Assembly: GCA_002050435.1 (NCBI GenBank)
Contig: MWYV01000017.1
Location: 1-32,945 of the forward strand
DNA from: Chitinophagales bacterium 33-2
GTDB lineage: Bacteria; Bacteroidota; Bacteroidia; Chitinophagales; Chitinophagaceae
Direction: 5' to 3'
DNA: 32,945 bases
This document shows, in pieces, positions 26,884-32,945 of this stretch (position 1 is its first letter; each line of letters begins with the position of its first letter). The translations under genes were made by a program, and so were the position numbers. A model generated the notes under the pieces. That model was not told the origin of the DNA. It saw nothing but the letters and a program-made list of their open reading frames with translations, and did not search any database.

Positions 26884-28794
26884 ATGTACCTAAGAATTTT
26901 TTTATCGATCACATTAGTTGCCATTGTATCAGCAACGGGGGCACAGGAAAAATTAACCATAACTCCTGACTATCCACAGCGCGGCCAGGAAATCGTGGTA
27001 CGTTACAATCCCAATGCACCAGGATCACAGATCCCTGCAGATGCTGAAAAAGTTGAAATGGTTTTTACCTACTCAAACTTTTATGAAGTGTCGAATAAAA
27101 TTTCCATGACTAAAAAGGGAAACGTATGGGAAACAAAAATTCCAATGGCACGCTATGCAACATATGCAACTTTTTATTTGCAAAGTGATGATAAAAGGGA
27201 TCAGCCGGCTGCGGATAAACACTTCGGTATAGCAGTGTATGACGGCAGGGAAAGAGTGTTTAATGGTTATTTATATGAAGGCTACAGTATTTCTGCGCAG
27301 ACAGGAAAGATTCCAGATCTGGGTGCAAGACAGGCTGCATTATTTCAAAAAGAATTAGTGGCTTACCCAGAAAATTATGAAGCCAAACTTCGCCTGCTGA
27401 ATTATAAAATTTCCCTTGCTGAAGGAATAGAAAAAGAAAGACTTACCAAAGAAGCCGAAGAGATCATCGCTGCAAAATTTTATGAAAACCCGGGAAACAT
27501 GGGTTTTATGAATAAAACAACGATGGGATACCTGATCATAGGACAATCCACACGTCTTGATTCCATCAGGCAGGTGGTGAAAGAAAAATATCCCAAAACA
27601 GAAGCGGGATATGAAATGCGCATTTCAGAGATCAAGAGGGAAGAAAACAAAGATAAAATGGCAAAGCAGCTGCTTGCTTTCATAAAAAACGAAAAGCCTT
27701 CCAATCCCCAGTTTCTGAAAAGTGCACACCAGGCACTGATGGAATATTATGCTTCCAAAAAACAAACTAAAAAGACAATTCATCACCTCAATAAGTTAGG
27801 TGATGACCTGAGTCTTTACCGTGCAGAAACCTTTAAGAAAAGAGCAGAATTATTTTACAGGTCGGGTATTGCACTGGATACAGCTTTAAGTCTTGCGCAC
27901 CGTTCCCTGGAAATTGCGCACACTTATCCGGTGGGACTTATCAGGTATTTCCCTGAAACAGGACATATCCCTGCTTTTGTGGATGAAATAACAAGAGAAA
28001 AAACGACCAATAAGGCCAGGGGAAATCTCAATACATTGATAGGACTGATAAAACTGAAACAGGGAATGCCTGCTGAAAGTTATATAACAGAAGGCCTGCA
28101 GGTTTCGCAGGACAATGAGACACTGGCCAATGCCGGTGAATATTATAGCTTAACCAGGGCGCACCAGCAGGCATTCGATGTGTACAAGAAGATCACGATG
28201 GCAGTACCGGAAGACACAGCTTCGTTCAGCAAAATGCAATCAGCTTATGCAGCCTGGAAACCCGGTTTGGAAGGGTGGGAAGAACAGGTTTCAGTTTTGA
28301 AAACATTCTGGATGGAAGAAACCCTGAAGCAAATAAGAAAAGAGATCATTAATATTGCAACGCCCGATTTTGCCTCAGCGCTTGTAAACCTGAAAGGCGA
28401 GCCGGTTAACAGGGAATCTTTACGAAACAAGATCATTGTTCTCGATTTCTGGGCTACCTGGTGTATTCCCTGTATGCACGAGATGCCCTATCTGCAAAAC
28501 GTGTATGACCAATATAAAAATGATCCTGATGTTGTGTTTATGGTTATCAACAGCGGATCAAAAAATACCATTGACGATGCCAGAGGATGGTGGGGCAATA
28601 AGAAATTTACTTTCCCGGTTTATTTTAATAATGATCCCATGATCGGTGAAAAATTAAAGTTCAACGTGATTCCGGCCACATATATCATCGATAAAACAGG
28701 TAATATCCGGTTTAAAACCATAGGTTTTGAGGGAGCAGTGATCGAAAGGAAAATGAAGGCGGCCATCCAGCTTTTGAAAGAAGGGGAAATGTAA
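26884..28794 (+). CDS. TlpA-like thioredoxin-fold protein with N-terminal Ig-like and helical-repeat regions
   Basis: The 636-residue product has a signal peptide (~1-20, SATGA-Q). Residues ~22-140 look like a beta-sandwich (LTITPDYPQRGQEIVVRYNP). The middle (~160-470) is helical, with tetratricopeptide-like segments (SLAHRSLEIAHTYPVGLIR, TGLQVSQDN-type). The C-terminal ~150 residues are a TlpA/thioredoxin domain: VLDFWATWCIPCMHEMPYL with Cys527 and Cys530, and a cis-Pro strand FNVIPATYIIDKTGNIRF. It likely works in the periplasm on disulphides. It lies 30 bases behind susD in the same operon; such TlpA neighbours are common in SusC/D loci, but the partner is unknown. Confidence 0.9.
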   Translation: MYLRIFLSITLVAIVSATGAQEKLTITPDYPQRGQEIVVRYNPNAPGSQIPADAEKVEMVFTYSNFYEVSNKISMTKKGNVWETKIPMARYATYATFYLQSDDKRDQPAADKHFGIAVYDGRERVFNGYLYEGYSISAQTGKIPDLGARQAALFQKELVAYPENYEAKLRLLNYKISLAEGIEKERLTKEAEEIIAAKFYENPGNMGFMNKTTMGYLIIGQSTRLDSIRQVVKEKYPKTEAGYEMRISEIKREENKDKMAKQLLAFIKNEKPSNPQFLKSAHQALMEYYASKKQTKKTIHHLNKLGDDLSLYRAETFKKRAELFYRSGIALDTALSLAHRSLEIAHTYPVGLIRYFPETGHIPAFVDEITREKTTNKARGNLNTLIGLIKLKQGMPAESYITEGLQVSQDNETLANAGEYYSLTRAHQQAFDVYKKITMAVPEDTASFSKMQSAYAAWKPGLEGWEEQVSVLKTFWMEETLKQIRKEIINIATPDFASALVNLKGEPVNRESLRNKIIVLDFWATWCIPCMHEMPYLQNVYDQYKNDPDVVFMVINSGSKNTIDDARGWWGNKKFTFPVYFNNDPMIGEKLKFNVIPATYIIDKTGNIRFKTIGFEGAVIERKMKAAIQLLKEGEM

Positions 28795-28943
28795 AATGCT
28801 TCAGCTGGAGTTGTTTTCTCTGATTACCTGAGCAATAGGATGAACAGGAGGGCAAATACGGGATTCAAGAACTCCTTAATAGCAAGAGCGTGAGAAATTA
28901 ATTTTTGTTTTGGCTTGAATAAAATTGTCTCCCATTTTTGCTG

Positions 28944-28971
28944 CCCGCCTTTTTTTCAAGAAAAAGGCGGG
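28944..28971. repeat. 11-bp perfect inverted repeat CCCGCCTTTTT/AAAAAGGCGGG
   Basis: CCCGCCTTTTT (28944-28954) pairs perfectly with AAAAAGGCGGG (28961-28971) around TTCAAG. The T run is inside the arm rather than after the stem, so a standard terminator is doubtful; it could be a dispersed palindromic repeat. Confidence 0.7.
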
Positions 28972-29009
28972 AAAGCATTAAACAAAGAAAAATTGGATTT
29001 CCACCTGTA

Positions 29010-29029
29010 AACCTATTTCGAAATAGGTT
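29010..29029. repeat. Perfect 20-bp palindrome AACCTATTTC/GAAATAGGTT
   Basis: The two 10-base arms (29010-29019 and 29020-29029) are perfect reverse complements with no spacer. It lies 41 bases past the end of mdh on its 3' side. This could be a protein-binding site or part of a 3' structure; function unknown. Confidence 0.65.
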
Positions 29030-29070
29030 ATATCAGTTTGAAAAAAATCCCATGGCAACAGGGATGAGTA

Positions 29071-30003
29071 TTAGTTGATTGTTTTCAAAACATCATTCAT
29101 ACTTCTCACTGCATCGGCTGCTTTGGAAAATAAACCCTGCTCGTTTTCGTCCAGTTTATAATCCACGATCTTTTCCCATCCTGTTTTTCCAATCACAACC
29201 GGCACTCCAAGACAAATATCTGATTGTCCGTATTCGCCTTCCAGTGCTACGCTGCAGGCAAACAGCTTTTTTTCATCACGCACAATACTTTCTACCAGTG
29301 TGGCACCAGCTGCTCCGGGAGCATACCATGCGGAGGTTCCTATCAGTTTTGTAAGTGTAGCGCCGCCCACCATCGTATCAGAAACGATTTTTTGTTGTTG
29401 TTCGGTAGATAAAAATCCTGATACGGGTGCACTGTTCCATGTAGCATACCTGATCAGAGGAATCATGGTAGTATCGCCATGTCCGCCAATGACCACTGCA
29501 TTCAGATCATTGGGTGAACAATTCAATGCGGCACTCAGGTAGCACTTAAAACGTGCGCTGTCCAGAATGCCTCCCATTCCAATGATCCTGTTCTTTGGAA
29601 TCCCGCTGGATTGCAAAGCCAGGTAGGTCATAGTATCCATTGGGTTGGAGATGACAATGATGATGGCATCCGGGGAATGTTGCAGTATGTTGGTGGTTAC
29701 GGCTTTTACTATGTTGGCATTGGTACCGATCAGTTCTTCGCGTGTCATTCCTGGTTTGCGGGGAATACCAGAAGTGATGACAACAACATCGGATCCTTTT
29801 GTTTTTGCGTAATCATTTGTACTACCTGTTATACGGGTATCAAAACCCAGGATAGATGCGGTTTGCGTCATATCAAGGGCCTTCCCTTCAGCGAGTCCTT
29901 CTTTGATGTCCAGCAACACCAGTTCTTCACACAATTCTTTACGGGCAATATTATCGGCTGTGGTAGCTCCTACGGCCCCTGCACCTACAACTGTAATTTT
30001 CAT
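29071..30003 (-). CDS. mdh: Malate dehydrogenase (LDH-like type)
   Basis: The 310-residue product turns malate and NAD+ into oxaloacetate and NADH in the citric acid cycle. Visible features are the NAD loop VVGAGAVGATTAD, the substrate loop GIPRKPGMTREELI with Arg82 and Arg88 (an Arg at 82 points to malate rather than lactate), Asp148 and Arg151 in LDSARF, and the catalytic His175 in VIGGHGDTTMIPL. Length is usual. The gene stands alone on this strand, with a promoter-like sequence just upstream. Confidence 0.96.
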   Translation of the reverse strand: MKITVVGAGAVGATTADNIARKELCEELVLLDIKEGLAEGKALDMTQTASILGFDTRITGSTNDYAKTKGSDVVVITSGIPRKPGMTREELIGTNANIVKAVTTNILQHSPDAIIIVISNPMDTMTYLALQSSGIPKNRIIGMGGILDSARFKCYLSAALNCSPNDLNAVVIGGHGDTTMIPLIRYATWNSAPVSGFLSTEQQQKIVSDTMVGGATLTKLIGTSAWYAPGAAGATLVESIVRDEKKLFACSVALEGEYGQSDICLGVPVVIGKTGWEKIVDYKLDENEQGLFSKAADAVRSMNDVLKTIN

Positions 30004-30034
30004 TATCGATTATTTATTGTGTTTTTTTGCGCTG

Positions 30035-30064
30035 CGAAGATAAGCGGGAAGAGCGGAGTTGCAA
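30035..30064 (-). promoter_or_regulatory. Likely promoter of mdh
   Basis: On the (-) strand TTG (30064-30062), 19 bases, then TATCTTCG (30042-30035) matches the Bacteroidota pattern TTG-N19-TAnnTTTG with one mismatch. It lies about 31 bases upstream of the start codon. Confidence 0.5.
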
Positions 30065-30075
30065 GTTTAAGCTAT

Positions 30076-30107
30076 AAAAATAAAACTCCTCCCTTGCGGG
30101 AGGAGTT
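30076..30107 (-). terminator. Terminator for the broken lipoprotein gene (- strand)
   Basis: AACTCCTCCC (30084-30093) and GGGAGGAGTT (30098-30107) form a perfect 10-base-pair stem with loop TTGC. On the (-) strand a T-rich run (30083-30076) follows. It ends the gene finishing at 30133 and insulates mdh. Confidence 0.85.
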
Positions 30108-30132
30108 ACATCAGTTAAGCTATGAAAACAGG

Positions 30133-31050
30133 TTAATTTTTTCCCTTTTTGATGATCCTGATTATATCCTTTCCAGTAAATGGTGTACCGCCAAATTCTG
30201 CTTTCAGGTTTCCTGATACAGTCACTTCAACACACTGGTTGTCGATAACGGCACCAAGCGCCGTTTTTAGTAACTGGGTGCTGAATTTCAGTGTAAGATC
30301 GGTATTTCCATCTGCGCCTGCACTCTTACAAGAATTGCAATCAACCAAACTTCCTGCATACGGCGTGCCTACATCTTCCATGGAGGAATGAGAAGGTGAA
30401 ACACCATTCAATTTAACAGTAGAGACATCAATTTTTGAAACATCAAATGTTGCTGTTCCTAAGATTGCGGTTGGTGTTACACCCATGGAGCCTATGTTCA
30501 CCGGATTAGGACAACCAGCAGGTTTCACATCAAAAGCCACAGTAATATCAGTTGTTGGAGCGGCACCGGCAGGAAGATCAACAAGAGCTGCGATCAGTGC
30601 AATGCAATCTGATCCTACACCGGTGGTTAAATGGAGGGAATTAGGCCCTGGGGACAAGAAAGAGGTAACATCGTAGGTTTTGATATCCCAAAGATTACCG
30701 TTACCTTCTGGTCCTGTGTTGGCACCGGGTACGGAGTTCCCTGAAAATATACTACCCGCAGGAACCAATGTTACAGTGTTTACTATTAAAGCATCGTCTG
30801 AAAAAATTTGCCCATCCGCAACATGTAACTGGAAATTTGCTGTACCCGCTGTATAATTTATTCCGGAAAGTAAAACATTCCAGCCGGTAGGATCGGCAGG
30901 TGCGTTTGGATTGCCGATAAAGCCGGCGAAATCAATATTAGAATCATTGCCGTCAAAAATTACAACATCCCTGTTATTCGAGTTATCTCCATCATTAAAA
31001 AATACGATCATGGAAGCGCCATTCGGGTTCAGGTCACCAAAACCGGACAA
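30133..31050 (-). CDS. Secreted protein, main part; DUF3344-like region plus IKPxSCPNPxN-type C-terminal domain (out of frame with its N-terminus)
   Basis: The open frame encodes ~305 residues from a TTG at 31050 that is not a convincing natural start. Residues 1-150 have the beta-rich pattern of DUF3344-like extracellular domains (FNDGDNSNNRDVVIFDGND, then WDIKTYDVTSFLSPG). Residues ~165-300 form a conserved secreted-protein domain: VAFDVKPAGCPNPVNIGSMG, VTPTAILGTATFDVSKID, SSMEDVGTPY, and a closing VTVSGNLKAEFGGTPFTGKD. Cys pairs (VDCNSC, QCVEV) are kept. The upstream lipoprotein start is in a different frame (see 31029-31238), with a change near 31050-31070 needed to join them. The two halves together make one surface lipoprotein; its role is unknown. 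Confidence 0.75.
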   Translation of the reverse strand: MSGFGDLNPNGASMIVFFNDGDNSNNRDVVIFDGNDSNIDFAGFIGNPNAPADPTGWNVLLSGINYTAGTANFQLHVADGQIFSDDALIVNTVTLVPAGSIFSGNSVPGANTGPEGNGNLWDIKTYDVTSFLSPGPNSLHLTTGVGSDCIALIAALVDLPAGAAPTTDITVAFDVKPAGCPNPVNIGSMGVTPTAILGTATFDVSKIDVSTVKLNGVSPSHSSMEDVGTPYAGSLVDCNSCKSAGADGNTDLTLKFSTQLLKTALGAVIDNQCVEVTVSGNLKAEFGGTPFTGKDIIRIIKKGKN

Positions 31051-31238
31051 TTCATAATTACCAATACAGTTTCGTTCAGTGCTACACTTTTGGCAAGGGC
31101 TCTATTAGTAATGGCTTTTAATTTAGGCAGATTACAAAAGGACCTTGAACCTTTTGCATTATTCGTTTTTGAAACTTCAGTTTCTTCGGATTGTTGGTCG
31201 ATTGTTTTTTTACAACCATTGAAAAGAATAGCAGACAT
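31029..31238 (-). pseudogene. N-terminal lipoprotein fragment of the frameshifted gene
   Basis: This frame reads MSAILFNGCKKT, then a short Ser/Lys-rich linker, LKAITNRALAKSV and ALNETVLVI, and soon stops. The next frame picks up with YELSGFGDL, so one missing base near 31052-31064 would give a continuous VLVI-YELSGFG beta strand. Upstream of the ATG at 31238 the frame stays open and reads FFKKISVTLGVIA before it, which together with MSAILFNGC would make a full lipoprotein signal; but no ATG, GTG or TTG lies in front of it. So the start also appears lost. A promoter-like TTG-N18-TACATTTA lies upstream (31377-31349). Confidence 0.6.
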
Positions 31239-31348
31239 GGCAATTACGCCAAGTGTAACGGAGATCTTTTTAAAGAAGCAGGGATGCGGCTGGATCTGAA
31301 TAAGGAATTAGAAAATTATTTTTCCAAGGGGTAAGTTGATAAGGACAA

Positions 31349-31377
31349 TAAATGTAGAACTTATATAGTTAAAACAA
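31349..31377 (-). promoter_or_regulatory. Possible promoter of the broken lipoprotein gene
   Basis: On the (-) strand TTG (31377-31375), 18 bases and TACATTTA (31356-31349) match TTG-N19-TAnnTTTG with one mismatch and slightly short spacing. It lies about 110 bases upstream of the ATG at 31238. Confidence 0.35.
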
Positions 31378-31405
31378 AATATTTTTTATTTTTACAATAT
31401 TTTGT
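31374..31405. repeat. Perfect 10-bp inverted repeat in the divergent region
   Basis: ACAAAATATT (31374-31383) and AATATTTTGT (31396-31405) are perfect reverse complements with a 12-base AT-rich spacer. It lies between the broken lipoprotein gene (-) and the response regulator (+), and overlaps the (-) strand -33 element, so it could be an operator; no binding protein is known. Confidence 0.5.
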
Positions 31406-31470
31406 CCTGAATTTACACCCGTCTCATCACTTCAAGGATAAATCGTACCTTCATCTACAATCAATTTATC

Positions 31471-31878
31471 TTGAAAGACACCGCTCCATTTGTTCTCCTC
31501 GCCGAAGATGATACTGACGATCAGGAATTGATCGTATCGGCATTTCTGAAAGCAGATCCCAATTTAAAAATGGCCATTGTAAACGATGGTAAAGAAGCCC
31601 TTGATTACCTGCTGAATGCCTCTGAAGGAAAATTGCCCTGCCTCATCCTGCTGGATTATAATATGCCTGAGCTGAATGGGGCGCAGGTAGTTCAAAAATT
31701 ATCGGATGCCCGGTTTAAAAATATCCCTAAAGTGATTTTAAGCACCTCAAATAATCCTGTTTACGCCGAAGATTCTTTAAAAAAAGGTGCTTCCGCATAT
31801 AGAGTCAAGCCTGATGATTTCCAGTCACTCATTAATATCGCGAAAGAAATGATCGCGCTTTGCAGGAACGCGGCATAA
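31471..31878 (+). CDS. Single-domain response regulator (CheY/Rcp1-like receiver)
   Basis: The 135-residue product is one receiver domain and nothing else: acidic pocket Glu12-Asp13 (LLAEDDTDDQELI), phospho-acceptor Asp62 in ILLDYNMPELNG, signalling Ser91 (VILSTSNN), and Lys113 (YRVKPDDF). It starts at a TTG (31471); no ATG or GTG lies in frame close upstream. It would take phosphate from a histidine kinase or bacteriophytochrome-type sensor, which is not in the window, and act by protein binding. It is followed 69 bases later by an acyl-CoA dehydrogenase gene. Confidence 0.9.
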   Translation: MKDTAPFVLLAEDDTDDQELIVSAFLKADPNLKMAIVNDGKEALDYLLNASEGKLPCLILLDYNMPELNGAQVVQKLSDARFKNIPKVILSTSNNPVYAEDSLKKGASAYRVKPDDFQSLINIAKEMIALCRNAA

Positions 31879-31947
31879 TAGTTCCTTAATACCGTTATAT
31901 CATATTATTTCAATTGAAACTTCCTAATTTTCCGGATTGATCAAATC

Positions 31948-32945
31948 ATGTCTGAATTAGATAAACTGATACAAAAAGCCACAGAGATTGCCAGTGATGT
32001 TGTCCCTGAAGAGGCAATTGAAGCCGACAAACATGGATCCTGGGTGAAAAAAACAATGGAGGCATTGAAGGATGCAAAATTAACCGGACTGGTAGTACCT
32101 AAAGCCAATGGTGGCGCAGGCCAGGGTTTGTATTCAATTGTACGCATAAGCGAAATACTTGGACAGGCTTATTCCTCCGCCGGACTTTGCTTTGGTATGC
32201 ATTGTGTTGGCACTGCTGTCATTGCGGCAAAAGCAACTGAATGGCAACAAAAAAACTACCTGGAAAAAATTGCCGCTGGTGAACACATCACCACACTGGC
32301 ATTAAGCGAGCCCGGAACCGGTGCGCATTTTTATTTCCCTCAAACAGCCCTTCTACCCGTTTCAGAAAATGAATTTATTTTGAACGGCTCTAAAACATTT
32401 GTCACCAATGGTGGCTATGCCGATTCCTATGTTTTATCTACCCTGGGAGCCAGTGAAGATGCTGGTCCCGACCAGTTTTCATGCATCATCCTTGACGCGG
32501 AAAAAGAAGGAATTTCCTGGGGCGGCGCGTGGAATGGGCTGGGCATGCGGGGCAATTCTTCTCGGTCTGTTCAACTGAATGATATTCATATATCCGGTAA
32601 CCATATTTTGGGAGAAAAGGGAGATCAGCTCTGGTACATATTTCATGTAGTTGCTCCTTATTTTCTAATGGCAATGGCCGGAACTTATCTGGGAATTGCT
32701 GAAAGGGCTTTACAGGAAGCAAAAAATACACTGATCAACAGAACCTATGCACACAATGGAACCAACCTTGCACAGGTTTCCCTTCTTCAGCACCGGCTGG
32801 GTGTATTATGGGCGCGCGTTGAACGTACAAGAAGTCTCATTTATAATGCAGCGAAGGCAGGTGATCAGGGTGATGCCAACGCGCTGCTGCAAATACTGTC
32901 TGCAAAAGCAGAAGTGGCCCATTGTGCAGTTGATGTGGTGAATGA
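31948..32945 (+). CDS. Acyl-CoA dehydrogenase family protein (3' end outside window)
   Basis: From the ATG at 31948 the frame runs 332 codons to the window edge without a stop, so about 50 or more residues are missing. The N-terminal helical domain (1-115) ends in FGMHCVGTAVIAA, the FAD/substrate region has ALSEPGTGAHFYFP and ILNGSKTFVTNGGYAD, then GLGMRGNSSRSVQLNDIHI, and a C-terminal helical domain begins (GIAERALQEAKN). The fold fits flavin acyl-CoA dehydrogenases of beta-oxidation or amino acid breakdown; the catalytic base, usually in the missing end, cannot be checked. Exact substrate unknown. Confidence 0.88.
   Translation, partial: MSELDKLIQKATEIASDVVPEEAIEADKHGSWVKKTMEALKDAKLTGLVVPKANGGAGQGLYSIVRISEILGQAYSSAGLCFGMHCVGTAVIAAKATEWQQKNYLEKIAAGEHITTLALSEPGTGAHFYFPQTALLPVSENEFILNGSKTFVTNGGYADSYVLSTLGASEDAGPDQFSCIILDAEKEGISWGGAWNGLGMRGNSSRSVQLNDIHISGNHILGEKGDQLWYIFHVVAPYFLMAMAGTYLGIAERALQEAKNTLINRTYAHNGTNLAQVSLLQHRLGVLWARVERTRSLIYNAAKAGDQGDANALLQILSAKAEVAHCAVDVVN

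Larger units (their letters stand above)
28795..29070. other. Intergenic region between tlpA-like gene and mdh
   Basis: No open frame of interest or RNA gene is seen in these 276 bases between two convergent genes. It holds two inverted repeats, at 28944-28971 and 29010-29029 (listed separately), neither with a clear terminator T-run. Confidence 0.6.

Noticed and set aside
29611-30216. 201-codon open frame on the + strand
   Set aside because: It lies opposite mdh, whose protein matches its family end to end; the + frame translation is Cys/Phe-rich and has no recognisable domain.

Overview
The window looks like chromosomal DNA from a Bacteroidota bacterium, most likely in or near the family Chitinophagaceae. 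The signs are a SusC/SusD pair with its own ECF sigma factor and FecR-type anti-sigma factor, a protein with a type IX secretion (T9SS) C-terminal sorting domain, an M57-type metalloprotease lipoprotein, weak or absent Shine-Dalgarno sequences, and several promoter -7 elements close to TAnnTTTG. I see no tRNA, rRNA, CRISPR array, insertion sequence or prophage gene. Apart from one broken locus near the right end, this is an ordinary, densely coded region.

Layout. (1) 1-3928: a 5'-truncated large Omp85-type outer membrane protein, followed by a shorter barrel-only paralogue; a thioredoxin-like tail lies in frame just before the second gene. (2) 3991-6939: accA (fatty acid synthesis), dapA (lysine and peptidoglycan precursor) and a secreted alpha/beta-hydrolase esterase, closely spaced on the + strand. 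(3) 7068-9263 (-): a STAS-domain protein, a fructosamine-kinase-like protein and ribonuclease Z, a tight operon divergent from clpC. (4) 9347-13956 (+): clpC with a clear terminator, cmk, and a T9SS-sorted surface protein ending in a bidirectional terminator. (5) 14052-16467: a periplasmic FKBP isomerase (-), then an MFS transporter and a hotdog thioesterase (+) that overlap by 47 bases. (6) 16555-18886 (-): M57 metalloprotease lipoprotein and a DEDDh exonuclease/GIY-YIG nuclease fusion; 18937-19884 (+): an RlmK-like rRNA methyltransferase. (7) 20072-28794 (+): sigma factor, FecR, SusC with STN domain, SusD, and a TlpA-like thioredoxin protein. This is a self-contained envelope-signalling and uptake locus with no hydrolase. 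(8) 29071-32945: malate dehydrogenase (-), a secreted lipoprotein gene that appears broken by a frameshift and a lost start (-), a single-domain response regulator (+), and a 3'-truncated acyl-CoA dehydrogenase (+).

How genes work together. The clearest functional unit is the sigma/FecR/SusC/SusD/TlpA group. By analogy with FecI/FecR/FecA, ligand binding by the SusC-SusD complex would be passed through the STN domain to FecR and the sigma factor, which would activate the locus. The ligand cannot be read from the sequence. The strongest points for follow-up are the kinase-like catalytic-loop motif inside the Omp85-type protein, the thioredoxin-like remnant in front of its paralogue, the Ser-less STAS protein, the broken lipoprotein gene, and two unexplained palindromes between tlpA and mdh. 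Nothing here proves a wholly new system.
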